In this document: positions 17,149-26,180 of the stretch, piece by piece | Layout of the letters: the number at the start of each line of letters is the position of its first letter | How positions within the stretch are numbered: position 1 is the stretch's first letter | From: Geminicoccus sp036263595 | GTDB lineage: Bacteria > Pseudomonadota > Alphaproteobacteria > Geminicoccales > Geminicoccaceae | NCBI RefSeq assembly: GCF_036263595.1 | Contig: NZ_DATAGQ010000151.1 | Coordinates: forward strand, 29,990-93,989 | Length of the DNA: 64,000 bases | Reading direction: 5' to 3' | Translations under genes and position numbers: made by a program | The notes under the pieces: model-generated | What the model was told of the DNA's origin: nothing | What the model saw: the letters and a program-made list of their open reading frames with translations, nothing else | Databases searched by the model: none

Positions 17149-17484
17149 ATGTCGGTGAAGATCCGCCTTGCCCGCGCCGGCGCCAAGAAGCGCCCCTACT
17201 ACAAGATCGTGGCCGCCAGCAGCCGCTCGCCGCGCGACGGCCGCTTTTTGGAGCGCCTGGGCTCCTATGATCCGATCCGTCCATCCGAGGACCCGAACCG
17301 CCTCGTGCTGAACGAGGAGCGGATCAAGCATTGGCTGTCCGTGGGCGCCCTGCCGACCGACCGCGTCGCCCGCTTCCTGGACAAGGCCGGCATCGTGCCG
17401 GGTGCCACCGTCCAGCGCGGTACCGGCAAGCGCGCCGAAGAGATCGCCGCGAAGAAGGCCACGGACGCCGAAGCGACCGCCTGA
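17149..17484 (+). CDS. rpsP: 30S ribosomal protein S16
   Basis: A small-subunit assembly protein of 111 residues. The N-terminus SVKIRLARAGAKKRPYYKIV and the internal GRFLERLGSYDP are diagnostic. The C-terminal Ala/Lys-rich tail is an alphaproteobacterial feature. The ATG at 17149 has AGGA about eight bases upstream. Second gene of the ffh-rpsP-rimM-trmD-rplS group. Confidence 0.97.
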   Translation: MSVKIRLARAGAKKRPYYKIVAASSRSPRDGRFLERLGSYDPIRPSEDPNRLVLNEERIKHWLSVGALPTDRVARFLDKAGIVPGATVQRGTGKRAEEIAAKKATDAEATA

Positions 17485-17525
17485 GCCAGTCCGGTTCACA
17501 AGCGGTCTGGCTGGCCTGGACAGGG

Positions 17526-17548
17526 GCCGGAGGTCGATCGCCTCCGGC
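17526..17548 (+). terminator. Stem-loop between rpsP and rimM
   Basis: GCCGGAGG and CCTCCGGC form eight perfect pairs around a seven-base loop. Only TTC follows, so complete termination is unlikely. It may attenuate the operon or protect the upstream mRNA end (inference). Confidence 0.35.
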
Positions 17549-17594
17549 TTCAAGCGGACCGAAGGCCGACAGGCCCCATGGAGAGTGAGGATCG

Positions 17595-18110
17595 ATGGCC
17601 GAGGGTGCCGCCGAGCGCATGGTGTGCGTTGCCGCAGTGGCGACGGCCCATGGCGTGCGCGGTCATCTCAAGCTCAAGACCTTCACCGAGATCCCCGAGA
17701 ACGCCGCCACCTATGGCCCGGTCTATGACGGGAAGGGCAACCGCCTCTTCCGCATGGACGTGGTGAGCGTGCTCGACAACGGCCTGATCGTGAAGGCCGA
17801 AGGGATCACCGACCGCAACGCTGCCGAGCGCCTGCGCGGGACCGCCCTCTTCGTGCCGCGCAGCGTGCTGCCGGCGACCGAGGAGGACGAGTTCTACCAT
17901 GAGGACCTGATCGGCCTGCGCGCGGAGGACACCGCCGGGCAGCTGATTGGCGAGGTGGTGGGCATCCAGGACTTCGGCGCCGGCGACATCCTGGAGGTGC
18001 GGGCACCGGACGGGACGTCCCACGACTTCCCCTTCACCAAGGCGGTGGTCCCGCTCGTCGACCTTGCCGGGCGCAGGGTCGTGATCGACCCGCCGGTGGA
18101 GGTGGAGTGA
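17595..18110 (+). CDS. rimM: 16S rRNA processing protein RimM
   Basis: A maturation factor for the 30S head that binds S19. The 171-residue protein has the N-terminal RimM domain (VAAVATAHGVRGHLKLKTF; GTALFVPRSVLP) and the C-terminal PRC-barrel (EDEFYHEDLIGL through HDFPFTKAVVPLVDL). Its TGA overlaps the trmD ATG (TGATG), so the two are translationally coupled. Confidence 0.95.
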   Translation: MAEGAAERMVCVAAVATAHGVRGHLKLKTFTEIPENAATYGPVYDGKGNRLFRMDVVSVLDNGLIVKAEGITDRNAAERLRGTALFVPRSVLPATEEDEFYHEDLIGLRAEDTAGQLIGEVVGIQDFGAGDILEVRAPDGTSHDFPFTKAVVPLVDLAGRRVVIDPPVEVE

Positions 18111-18823
18111 TGCCATTCGCCGCCTCGGTCGTCACGATCTTCCCGGAGATGTTCCCGGGCCCGCTCGGCCAGTCCCTGACCGGCAGGGCCCTGGAGCGGG
18201 GCGACTGGTCGCTCCAGGCCATCAACCCGCGCAGCTTCACGGCCGATCGCCACCAGTCGGTGGACGACACCCCGTTCGGCGGCGGTGCCGGCATGGTGAT
18301 GCGTCCGGACGTCATCGCCGCTGCTTTGGATGCGGCAGCGCCTGATGGCGACGAGCGGCCGAGGATCTACCTGACGCCGCGCGGCCGGCGCTTTGTCCAG
18401 GCCGATGCCCGCCGTCTGGCCGATGGCCCGGGCGTGGTCCTGCTCTGCGGGCGCTACGAGGGCGTCGACCAGCGCGTGATCGAGAGCCGTGGCCTGGACG
18501 AGGTCTCGATCGGCGACTTCGTGCTCTCCGGCGGCGAGCTTGCCGCCTTCCTCGTCCTCGATTCGGTCGTGCGCCTGCTGCCGGGTGTGCTCGGCTCCGC
18601 CTCATCATTGGCTGAGGAAAGCTTTGAGGACGGGCTGCTCGAATATCCCCATTATACGCGTCCGGCGGTCTGGGAAGGCCGCTCGGTGCCTGAGATTCTC
18701 CTATCCGGCCATCATGGGCGGATAAGGGATTGGCGGCGGGAGCAGGCGAAAGCCGTCACGCTCGCCCGACGCCCCGACCTGATCGGGGCCAAGAACGTCG
18801 AACTCCACCTTGAAGGACAGTGA
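18110..18823 (+). CDS. trmD: tRNA (guanine-N1)-methyltransferase TrmD
   Basis: It methylates G37 of tRNAs reading CNN and some GNN codons, preventing +1 frameshifts. The SPOUT knot is visible in LCGRYEGVDQRVIE and IGDFVLSGGE, with EYPHYTRPAVW and LLSGHHGRIRDWRR in the C-terminal domain. The ATG at 18110 (237 residues) overlaps the rimM stop; a GTG three bases earlier is less likely. rplS follows after three bases. Confidence 0.97.
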   Translation: MPFAASVVTIFPEMFPGPLGQSLTGRALERGDWSLQAINPRSFTADRHQSVDDTPFGGGAGMVMRPDVIAAALDAAAPDGDERPRIYLTPRGRRFVQADARRLADGPGVVLLCGRYEGVDQRVIESRGLDEVSIGDFVLSGGELAAFLVLDSVVRLLPGVLGSASSLAEESFEDGLLEYPHYTRPAVWEGRSVPEILLSGHHGRIRDWRREQAKAVTLARRPDLIGAKNVELHLEGQ

Positions 18824-18826
18824 TCC

Positions 18827-19207
18827 ATGGACATCATCGCACAGCTCAACAAAGAGCAGATGGACGAAGCTCTCGAAGGCCGCGACCAGCAGGTTCCGGA
18901 CTTCGGCGCGGGCGACACGCTGCGCGTCAACGTCAAGGTCATCGAGGGCACCCGCGAGCGTGTCCAGGCCTTCGAGGGGGTCTGCATCGCCCGTCGCAAT
19001 CGCGGCGTGAACAGCGCCTTCACCGTGCGCAAGATCTCCTACGGCGAAGGCGTGGAGCGCGTCTTCCCGCTCTACAGCCCCCGGATCGCGTCGATCGAGG
19101 TGGTGCGCCGTGGTAAGGTGCGCCGGGCGAAGCTGTACTACCTGCGTGGTCGTACGGGTAAGGCGGCTCGTATCACCGAGCGCCGCATGGATACGCCGAA
19201 GGCCTGA
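18827..19207 (+). CDS. rplS: 50S ribosomal protein L19
   Basis: A large-subunit protein at the 30S-50S interface. The 126 residues contain DFGAGDTLRVNVKVIEGTRERVQAFEGV, read as two overlapping family blocks, plus FTVRKISYGEGVERVFPLYSP and KLYYLRGRTGKAARI. It is the last gene of the ffh-to-rplS group; a stem-loop lies between it and leuC. Confidence 0.97.
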   Translation: MDIIAQLNKEQMDEALEGRDQQVPDFGAGDTLRVNVKVIEGTRERVQAFEGVCIARRNRGVNSAFTVRKISYGEGVERVFPLYSPRIASIEVVRRGKVRRAKLYYLRGRTGKAARITERRMDTPKA

Positions 19208-19261
19208 TCGGGATCGGGCCGGTACGGGCCGACGGCCGGCAGGCATCAAGTGGCATGGGAG

Positions 19262-19279
19262 CGTCCGGCGAACCGGACG
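19262..19279 (+). other. Stem-loop in the rplS-leuC gap
   Basis: Seven perfect pairs (CGTCCGG with CCGGACG) close a CGAA tetraloop, 21 bases before the leuC start. There is no T-run. It could affect leuC translation initiation or mark the end of the ribosomal transcript. Confidence 0.35.
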
Positions 19280-19300
19280 TCCCGGATCGGGAACGGAAAG

Positions 19301-20710
19301 ATGAGCGGGCCTAAGACCCTCTTCGAGAAGATTTGGGAAAGCCACCTGGTCGACGTCGCGGAGGACGGCACCAGCCTCCTCTACATCGACCGGCACCTCG
19401 TCCACGAGGTGACCAGCCCCCAGGCATTCGAGGGTCTCCGCGTCTCCGGCCGTAAGGTGCTTCGGCCGGAAGCGACCCTTGCCGTTCCCGACCACAACGT
19501 GCCCACCACGGATCGATCCCAGCCGATCGAGGACACCACCTCGCGCATCCAGGTCGAGACCCTGGAGGAGAACTGCCGCGAGTTCGGCGTGCAGCTCTTC
19601 GGCATGCGCGACAAGCGCCAGGGCATCGTCCACGTGATCGGGCCGGAACAGGGCTTCACCCTGCCCGGCACGACCATCGTCTGCGGTGACAGCCACACCT
19701 CCACCCATGGTGCCTTCGGCGCCCTGGCGTTCGGCATCGGTACGTCCGAGGTCGAGCATGTGCTGGCGACCCAGACCCTCATCCAGAAGCGTCCGAAGAC
19801 GATGCGGATTTCGGTGGAGGGCGACCTGCCCTTCGGCGTGACCGCGAAGGACGTGATCCTCGCCATCATCGGCAAGATCGGCACGGCCGGCGGCACCGGC
19901 TATGTGGTCGAGTATGCCGGCTCGGTGATCCGCGGCCTGTCGATGGAAGGCCGGATGACCGTGTGCAACATGTCGATCGAGGGCGGTGCCCGCGCCGGCC
20001 TGATCGCCCCCGACGAGAAGACCTGGACCTACCTGAAGGGCCGCCCGATGGCGCCCAAGGGAGAGGACTGGGAGAAGGCGGTCGCCTGGTGGCGCACCCT
20101 GCCGTCCGACGAGGGTGCCACCTACGACGCCGAGGTCCTGCTCAAGGCCGAGGACATCGAGCCGCAGGTCACCTGGGGCACCTCGCCCCAGGACGTTGTC
20201 CCGATCTCCGGCCGGGTGCCGGACCCGAGGAACGCCAAGGACGAAGGCCAGCGCCGCGCCATGGAGCGGGCCCTGGAATATATGGGCCTCTCCGCCGGCA
20301 TGCCGGTGGAAGAGATCGTCCTGGACAAGATCTTCCTGGGCTCCTGCACCAACGGCCGGATCGAGGACCTGCGCGCCGCCGCCAAGGTCATCGCCGGCAA
20401 GAAGATCGCCGCCAACGTCCAGGCCATGGTCGTCCCGGGCTCGGGCCTGGTCCGCTACCAGGCGGAGCAGGAAGGCCTGGACAAGATCTTCAAGGACGCG
20501 GGCTTCGAGTGGCGTGAGGCCGGCTGCTCCATGTGCCTCGGAATGAACCCCGACCAGCTCTCCCCCAAGGAGCGCTGTGCGTCGACCAGCAACCGCAACT
20601 TCGAGGGCCGCCAGGGCCGGCTCGGCCGCACCCACCTGCTCTCGCCCGAGATGGCTGCCGCTGCCGCCATCACCGGCAAGCTGACCGACGTCCGCAAGCT
20701 GGTCGCCTGA
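19301..20710 (+). CDS. leuC: 3-isopropylmalate dehydratase large subunit
   Basis: With LeuD it isomerises 2- to 3-isopropylmalate in leucine synthesis. The 469-residue aconitase-family protein carries the [4Fe-4S] ligands in GSCTNGR and CSMCLGMNPD, and active-site HNVPTTDR and GDSHTSTHGAFG. The ATG at 19301 (MSGPKTLFEKIW) matches the family start; residues encoded from 19250 are not conserved. leuD follows after 11 bases. Confidence 0.97.
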   Translation: MSGPKTLFEKIWESHLVDVAEDGTSLLYIDRHLVHEVTSPQAFEGLRVSGRKVLRPEATLAVPDHNVPTTDRSQPIEDTTSRIQVETLEENCREFGVQLFGMRDKRQGIVHVIGPEQGFTLPGTTIVCGDSHTSTHGAFGALAFGIGTSEVEHVLATQTLIQKRPKTMRISVEGDLPFGVTAKDVILAIIGKIGTAGGTGYVVEYAGSVIRGLSMEGRMTVCNMSIEGGARAGLIAPDEKTWTYLKGRPMAPKGEDWEKAVAWWRTLPSDEGATYDAEVLLKAEDIEPQVTWGTSPQDVVPISGRVPDPRNAKDEGQRRAMERALEYMGLSAGMPVEEIVLDKIFLGSCTNGRIEDLRAAAKVIAGKKIAANVQAMVVPGSGLVRYQAEQEGLDKIFKDAGFEWREAGCSMCLGMNPDQLSPKERCASTSNRNFEGRQGRLGRTHLLSPEMAAAAAITGKLTDVRKLVA

Positions 20711-20721
20711 GGAAGAACGCC

Positions 20722-21351
20722 ATGGTCCCCTTCACCAAGCTGACCGGCATCGCCGCCCCGCTGCCGATGATCAATGTCGACACCGACATGATCATCCCCA
20801 AGCAGTTCCTGAAGACCATCAAGCGGACGGGTCTCGGCAAGAACCTGTTCGACGAGATGCGCTACACCCAGGACGGGCAGGAAGTGCCGGACTTCGTGCT
20901 CAACCAGCCGAAGTACCGCCAGGCGCAGATCCTGATCGCCGGCGAGAACTTCGGCTGCGGCTCCTCGCGCGAGCACGCGCCCTGGGCGCTGGCCGATTTC
21001 GGCATCCGCTGCGTGATCGCACCGAGCTTCGCCGACATCTTCCACAACAACTGCTTCAAGAACGGCATCCTGCCGATCCGCCTGCCGGCAGAGACGGTGG
21101 ACGCGCTGCTGGCCGAGGCCCAGAACGCGCAGGATCCGACCTTCACGGTCGACCTGGAGCAGAACCTGATCCTGCGGCCGACCGGCAACGAGCCGATCTC
21201 CTTCAAGATCGACCCGCACAACCGCGAATGCCTGCTCGAGGGCTTGGACGATATCGGCCTGACCATGCAGAAGGCCGACAAGATCAAGGCGTTCGTGGCC
21301 AGGCAGCAGTCCCAGGCGCCCTGGCTCTACTCCGCCGGTGCGGGCGCCTGA
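20722..21351 (+). CDS. leuD: 3-isopropylmalate dehydratase small subunit
   Basis: The swivelling-domain partner of LeuC. Motifs include MINVDTDMIIPKQFLK near the N-terminus, and ENFGCGSSREHAPWAL and FADIFHNNCFKNG in the body. The ATG at 20722 follows GAGGAAGAACGCC and gives 209 residues, the usual length; the in-frame extension into leuC is a shadow. A hairpin-bearing repeat region separates it from leuB. Confidence 0.97.
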   Translation: MVPFTKLTGIAAPLPMINVDTDMIIPKQFLKTIKRTGLGKNLFDEMRYTQDGQEVPDFVLNQPKYRQAQILIAGENFGCGSSREHAPWALADFGIRCVIAPSFADIFHNNCFKNGILPIRLPAETVDALLAEAQNAQDPTFTVDLEQNLILRPTGNEPISFKIDPHNRECLLEGLDDIGLTMQKADKIKAFVARQQSQAPWLYSAGAGA

Positions 21352-21603
21352 AGCGTCCCGCCTGTCGTCCCCCGGCTTGACCGGGGGATCCACGGTATGA
21401 GACCTTGTGCCGTTGGTCCCTCTGCTCGCCGGGAAAGGGTGGCAAGCCTGTGCGCGATTGCACGAACGAACCCAAGAGCGGCAAAACCTCGCGAGACTTC
21501 AGGCAGTTAGGTCATCCCCGAACCCAAGCTTGACCGCCTGTTTCGTGGAACGAACCCAAGCCTCTCTTCCCTTCGCAGCACGAACGAACCCGAGAAAGCG
21601 ACG
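21352..21603. repeat. Intergenic repeat region with a CTTGACC-loop hairpin and three GAACGAACCC-like units
   Basis: This 252-base gap between leuD and leuB begins with a hairpin at 21368-21388 (TCCCCCGG, loop CTTGA, CCGGGGGA). The form, a GC stem around CTTGA followed by TCCAC, matches a dispersed intergenic repeat often seen in alphaproteobacterial genomes. It may also end leuCD transcription. Further on, three related units (GCACGAACGAACCC near 21458, GGAACGAACCC near 21548, GCACGAACGAACCC near 21577) surround a degenerate second copy of the CTTGACC motif near 21530. No credible gene is present. Confidence 0.55.
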
Positions 21604-22713
21604 ATGACCACCGGCTCGATCCTCTTCCTTCCTGGCGACGGCATCGGGCCGGAGGTGATGGGCGTCGTCCGGCAGGTCATCGACCACCTGGGCAAGAAGG
21701 GCCCGTCCTTCGAGCTGCACGAGGACCTGGTCGGTGGCGCCTCGCTGGACGCCCATGGCGAGCCGATCACCGAGGCGGTGCTGGCCAAGGCGAAGTCGGT
21801 CGATGCGATCATGTTCGGGGCGGTCGGCGCCCAGAAATATGACAGCAACCCGTTCCATCTGAAGCCAGAGCAGGCGATCCTGAAGCTGCGAAAGCAGCTT
21901 GAGCTGTTTGCGAACCTGCGTCCGGCGATCGTCTTCAACGCCTTGGTGGAAGCTTCCACGCTGAAGCCCGAGCTGGTGCGCGGCCTGGACATCCTGATCC
22001 TGCGCGAGCTGACCGGCGGCGTGTATTTTGGTGAACCGCGCGGCATCGAGGACCTCGGCAACGGCCAAAAGCGCGGCGTCGACACCCAGGTCTACACCAC
22101 GGCCGAGATCGAGCGGATCGCCCGGGTCGGCTTCGAGCTGGCCCGCAAGCGCCAGAACAACGTGACCTCGGTCGAGAAGGCCAACGTCATGCATACGGGC
22201 GTCCTGTGGCGCCAGGTGGTGACCGAGCTGCACGCTCGCGAGTACGCTGACGTCCAGCTCTCGCACATGTACGCCGACAACTGCGCCATGCAGCTGATCC
22301 GCCGGCCCAAGCAGTTCGACGTGATCGTCACCGACAATCTGTTCGGCGACATCCTGTCGGATGCGGCCGCCATGGCGACGGGCTCGCTCGGCATGCTTCC
22401 CTCGGCGGCCCTGGGAGCGCCCGATGCCGCCACCGGCAAGCGCAAGGCCATGTACGAGCCGATCCACGGCTCGGCCCCGGACATCGCCGGGAAGAACATG
22501 GCAAATCCGATCGCGGCCTTGATGAGCTTCGCCATGCTCCTCAAGTACAGCTTCGATCGCGATGCCGAGGCCAAGCTGTTGGAAGATTCCATCGCCGACG
22601 TGCTGAACGAGGGCTACCGGACGGCGGACATCGCGCAGGACGGCATGACCACGCTCGGCACCACCGAGATGGGCGCGAAGATCCTCACCGCGCTGACCAA
22701 GCGCTCGACCTGA
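21604..22713 (+). CDS. leuB: 3-isopropylmalate dehydrogenase
   Basis: It oxidises and decarboxylates 3-isopropylmalate with NAD+. The 369 residues include FLPGDGIGPEVM, the loop LRELTGGVYFGEPRG, the catalytic Lys region SVEKANVMHTGVLWR, YADNCAMQL, the metal-binding TDNLFGDILSD, and the NAD loop PIHGSAPDIAG. Separated from leuCD only by the 252-base repeat region; asd follows on the same strand. Confidence 0.97.
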   Translation: MTTGSILFLPGDGIGPEVMGVVRQVIDHLGKKGPSFELHEDLVGGASLDAHGEPITEAVLAKAKSVDAIMFGAVGAQKYDSNPFHLKPEQAILKLRKQLELFANLRPAIVFNALVEASTLKPELVRGLDILILRELTGGVYFGEPRGIEDLGNGQKRGVDTQVYTTAEIERIARVGFELARKRQNNVTSVEKANVMHTGVLWRQVVTELHAREYADVQLSHMYADNCAMQLIRRPKQFDVIVTDNLFGDILSDAAAMATGSLGMLPSAALGAPDAATGKRKAMYEPIHGSAPDIAGKNMANPIAALMSFAMLLKYSFDRDAEAKLLEDSIADVLNEGYRTADIAQDGMTTLGTTEMGAKILTALTKRST

Positions 22714-22779
22714 ATCCGATTTTCATGGGCGTCCCGGGTGCCCTGGCGGGCCGCCCGGATCCTCTGAAAGGAAACGCTC

Positions 22780-23799
22780 ATGGGCTTTAGAATAGCGGTC
22801 GCCGGCGCCACGGGTGCCGTGGGCCATGAAATCCTGAACATCCTGGCCGAGCGCGAGTTTCCGGCTGACGAAGTGATTGCGCTGGCCTCGCGCAACTCGG
22901 TCGGCAAGGAAGTCAGCTACGGCGACGACGACGTCCTCAAGGTCAAGGCCCTGGACGACTTCGACTTTACCGGGATCGACTTGGCCCTTTTCTCCCCAGG
23001 CGGCGCCGTCTCGGCCGTCCATGCCCCGCGCGCCGCGGCGGCGGGCTGCCTGGTCATCGACAACACCAGCCACTTCCGCATGGACGAGGACGTCCCCCTG
23101 GTCGTCCCGGAGGTGAACCGCGAGGCGCTGCAGTACGCCCGCAACCGCAACATCATCGCCAACCCCAACTGCTCGACCATCCAGATGGTCATGGCGCTGA
23201 AGCCGCTGCACGACCTGGCCACGATCAAGCGGGTCGTGGTCTCGACCTACCAGTCGGTCTCCGGTGCCGGCCAGAAGGGCATGGACGAGCTCTTCGAGCA
23301 CACCAAGGCCGTCTACATGAACGACCTCGGCAAGAAGCCCACGGTCTTCCAGAAGCCGATCGCCTTCAACGTCATCCCCCAGATCGACAAGTTCATGGAG
23401 GATGGTTCCACTAAGGAAGAGTGGAAGATGAAGGTCGAGACCAAGAAGATCCTCGATCCGTCGATCGAGGTGGTCGCGACTTGCGTGCGCGTGCCGGTCT
23501 TCATCGGCCATTCCGAGGCCATCAACGTCGAGTTCGAGAGCCCGCTCGACCTGGAAGAGGCGCGCGACGCGCTGATGAACTTCGAGGGCCTGATCGTCCT
23601 CGATGAGCCCGACGACTTCCAGTACGCCACGCCCAAGGACGTGGTCGGCGAGTATGCGACCTACGTGTCCCGCCTGCGGGTGGACGACACGGTCCCCTAC
23701 GGCCTGAACATGTGGGTTGTGTCGGACAATCTCCGCAAGGGTGCAGCACTGAACGCCGTCCAGATCGCGGAAGCGCTGGTCGAAGACGGCTTCATCTGA
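22780..23799 (+). CDS. asd: Aspartate-semialdehyde dehydrogenase
   Basis: It makes aspartate semialdehyde, the branch point to lysine/diaminopimelate, threonine and methionine. The NADP loop is VAGATGAVGHEIL, the catalytic Cys lies in NPNCSTIQM, and STYQSVSGAGQKGM is a family block. At 339 residues the length is typical. AAAGG precedes the ATG. A strong hairpin follows, so the leu-asd transcript probably ends here. Confidence 0.97.
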   Translation: MGFRIAVAGATGAVGHEILNILAEREFPADEVIALASRNSVGKEVSYGDDDVLKVKALDDFDFTGIDLALFSPGGAVSAVHAPRAAAAGCLVIDNTSHFRMDEDVPLVVPEVNREALQYARNRNIIANPNCSTIQMVMALKPLHDLATIKRVVVSTYQSVSGAGQKGMDELFEHTKAVYMNDLGKKPTVFQKPIAFNVIPQIDKFMEDGSTKEEWKMKVETKKILDPSIEVVATCVRVPVFIGHSEAINVEFESPLDLEEARDALMNFEGLIVLDEPDDFQYATPKDVVGEYATYVSRLRVDDTVPYGLNMWVVSDNLRKGAALNAVQIAEALVEDGFI

Positions 23800-23806
23800 A
23801 ACACAT

Positions 23807-23850
23807 GGCTGGCGGGGGCATGTCCTCCGCCAGCCTCCGTTTCCCTCGTT
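23807..23850 (+). terminator. Probable rho-independent terminator after asd
   Basis: GGCTGGCGG and CCGCCAGCC pair perfectly (23807-23815 with 23827-23835), and three more pairs inside leave a CATGT loop. TCCGTTTCCCTCGTTT follows, a T-rich but interrupted tract. It sits eight bases after the asd stop. Confidence 0.65.
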
Positions 23851-23904
23851 TAGCGCATCGCATGGCTGACGCGGTCGCTCCAGGCTGGTAGCAAGCAGCC
23901 ATCC

Positions 23905-25362
23905 ATGCCTACGAACCTCACCGAATACACCGTCTCCGAGATCAGCGGCGCCCTCAAGCGGACCGTTGAGGACACGTTCGGCCTGATCAAGGTCAGGGGC
24001 GAAATCTCCGGCTTCAAGCGCGCTGCCTCCGGCCACGCCTATTTCAGCCTGAAGGACGCCCAGTCCCGCCTGGATGCGGTGGGCTGGCGCGGCTCGGTCC
24101 AGCGCTGGCGCTTCCCACCTGAGGACGGCCTGGAGGTCATCGCCACCGGCCGCCTGACCACCTATCCGGGCCGCTCGACCTACCAGATGGTCGTCGAGCA
24201 GATGGAGCCGGCCGGTGCTGGCGCACTGATGGCGATGCTGGAAGAGCGCAGGAAGCGCCTGACAGCCGAAGGACTGTTCGATGCGGCGCGCAAGCGCCCG
24301 CTGCCCTTCCTGCCGCAGGTCATCGGCGTCGTCACCTCGCCGACGGGTGCGGTGATCCGCGACATCCTTCACCGCCTGGCCGACCGGTTTCCCCGGCGCG
24401 TCCTGCTGTGGCCGGTGCTGGTCCAGGGCGAGCAGGCAGCGGAGCAGATCGCTGCCGCGATCCACGGCTTCGGTGCCATGCCCGAGTCTGGACCTGTCAG
24501 GCGACCTGACCTCCTGATCGTTGCCAGGGGCGGCGGGTCGATCGAGGACCTGATGGCCTTCAACGAGGAGAGCGTGGTCCGCGCCATCGCCGCCTCGCCG
24601 ATCCCGGTCATCTCCGCCGTCGGCCATGAGACCGATAGCGCACTCTCGGACTTCGTGGCCGACGTGCGCGCGCCCACCCCCACCGCCGCTGCCGAGATGG
24701 CCGTACCGGTGCGGATGGAGCTGATCGATCGGCTGGCGATCCTGGATGGCCGGTTACGGTCAGCGTCGGTGGCGCAGCTGACAAGGCGGCGCACCGAACT
24801 GGAGCGGTCGGCCCGGGGCCTGCCGGACCCCCGTATGCTCCTGAACCTTGCCACGCAGCGCCTGGACGACCTGTCCGAGCGCCTGCGTCTCCGGCAGCCA
24901 CAGGACGTGCTGCGCGGCAAGAGCGAACGGCTGGAGATGCTCAATCGTCGGCTGCGCGAGCTGGTCGGCAGCTTCCTGAAGGTGGAGCAGCGGCATCTCG
25001 ACCGGACGTCGGCGCGCCTGGTGCCATCCCACATCCTGGCACTGCTCGCCCGCGCGACGCCGGTAGTGGCGGACCGCGAGCGCCGGCTGCAGCGGGCGAT
25101 GGTCCGGCGGCTGGACGACGGCCACCGTCGGCTGGAGACGCTGGCCAAGCTGCTGGAGAGCCTGGGCTACCGGCAGGTGCTTGAGCGTGGCTACGCGCTC
25201 GTCCGTGCCCCGGCGACCGGTGAACTCGTCACGGATGCCGAGGCCGCCCGCAAGGAAGCCAAGCTCAACCTGATCTTCCATGATGGTGAGGTCACCGTGA
25301 CCACCGGTAGCCGCACCAAGCGGGCAGCCTCCGACGAGCCGGTCCAGGAATCCCTTTTATGA
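23905..25362 (+). CDS. xseA: Exodeoxyribonuclease VII large subunit
   Basis: The catalytic subunit of ExoVII, which degrades single-stranded DNA from both ends. At 485 residues it has the N-terminal OB fold (TEYTVSEISGALKRTVE, VRGEISGFKRAASGHAYFSLKD), the catalytic core (GVVTSPTGAVIRDIL; ARGGGSIEDLMAFNEE; AVGHETDSALSDFVAD), and a long Arg-rich coiled coil before a C-terminal segment with YRQVLERGYALV. The stop overlaps mazG (ATGA). The small subunit xseB is not in view. Confidence 0.95.
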   Translation: MPTNLTEYTVSEISGALKRTVEDTFGLIKVRGEISGFKRAASGHAYFSLKDAQSRLDAVGWRGSVQRWRFPPEDGLEVIATGRLTTYPGRSTYQMVVEQMEPAGAGALMAMLEERRKRLTAEGLFDAARKRPLPFLPQVIGVVTSPTGAVIRDILHRLADRFPRRVLLWPVLVQGEQAAEQIAAAIHGFGAMPESGPVRRPDLLIVARGGGSIEDLMAFNEESVVRAIAASPIPVISAVGHETDSALSDFVADVRAPTPTAAAEMAVPVRMELIDRLAILDGRLRSASVAQLTRRRTELERSARGLPDPRMLLNLATQRLDDLSERLRLRQPQDVLRGKSERLEMLNRRLRELVGSFLKVEQRHLDRTSARLVPSHILALLARATPVVADRERRLQRAMVRRLDDGHRRLETLAKLLESLGYRQVLERGYALVRAPATGELVTDAEAARKEAKLNLIFHDGEVTVTTGSRTKRAASDEPVQESLL

Positions 25363-26180
25363 GCGTGCCAGTTCCCGACGACGAGCGGCCGATCGACCGG
25401 CTGCTGGCGGTGATGCGGATCCTACGCGACCCCGTCGTCGGCTGCCCCTGGGATCAGAAGCAGACATTCGAAACCATCGCGCCCTACACGATCGAGGAAG
25501 CCTACGAGGTCCGTGACGCTCTGGAGCGCGGCGACCTCGACGATTTCCGCAACGAACTTGGCGACCTTCTCCTCCAGGTCGTCTATCAGGCGCGGATCAG
25601 CGAGGAACAGGGGCTGTTCGATTTTGAGCGGATCGCCCAGGGCATCGTCGACAAGATGGTCAGGCGCCATCCGCACGTGTTCCAGGGCGAGGCACTCCCG
25701 GAAGGCGGCGAGCGGCGCCTATGGGAAGACCTCAAGGCAGCCGAGCGCGCCGCCAAGGGAAAGCCGGAGCGTCCGGCCAGCGTGCTGGACGACGTGCCGG
25801 TCGGCTTTCCGGCCCTGGTGCGGGCGGAAAAGCTGCAGAAGCGAGCAGCGCGGGTCGGCTTCGACTGGAGCGAGATCGGGCCGGTGGTCGGCAAGATCCG
25901 GGAAGAGCTGGCTGAAGTCGAAGAGGCCCGTGGACCAGCCGATCAGGCCGACGAGGTCGGCGACCTGCTGTTCGCGGTGGTCAACCTGGCCCGCCACCTG
26001 AAGATCGACCCGGAAGAAGCGCTGCGTCGCACGAATGCCAAGTTCGAGCGTCGGTTCCGGGCCGTGGAAGCATCGGCACGTGCAGCCGGACGGGAGCCGT
26101 CCGACTGCACGCTCGATGAGCTCGATGCCTGGTGGAACGAGGCCAAGCTGCGGGAGCGCCAGACGCCTCAGAGTGCTTGA
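25359..26180 (+). CDS. mazG: Nucleoside triphosphate pyrophosphohydrolase MazG
   Basis: It hydrolyses NTPs to NMP and pyrophosphate, which is linked to house-cleaning and ppGpp control. The 273 residues hold two MazG domains: CPWDQKQTFETIAPYTIEEAYE with NELGDLLLQVV, then a second with ADEVGDLLFAVVNLARH and DPEEALRRTNAKFERRF. The EExxD metal sites look intact. Its last 13 bases overlap the end of hflX on the other strand. Confidence 0.95.
   Translation: MSVPVPDDERPIDRLLAVMRILRDPVVGCPWDQKQTFETIAPYTIEEAYEVRDALERGDLDDFRNELGDLLLQVVYQARISEEQGLFDFERIAQGIVDKMVRRHPHVFQGEALPEGGERRLWEDLKAAERAAKGKPERPASVLDDVPVGFPALVRAEKLQKRAARVGFDWSEIGPVVGKIREELAEVEEARGPADQADEVGDLLFAVVNLARHLKIDPEEALRRTNAKFERRFRAVEASARAAGREPSDCTLDELDAWWNEAKLRERQTPQSA

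Noticed and set aside
18701..20635. 644-codon frame antisense to rplS and leuC
   Set aside because: A GC-driven shadow of two certain genes; product rich in Gly, Arg, His and Ala without motifs.
21450..21600. Possible CRISPR-like array
   Set aside because: Only three short, imperfect units with irregular spacing and no cas genes.
21407..21607. 66-codon plus-strand frame in the leuD-leuB gap
   Set aside because: It reads through the repeat units and runs into leuB; no ribosome-binding site.
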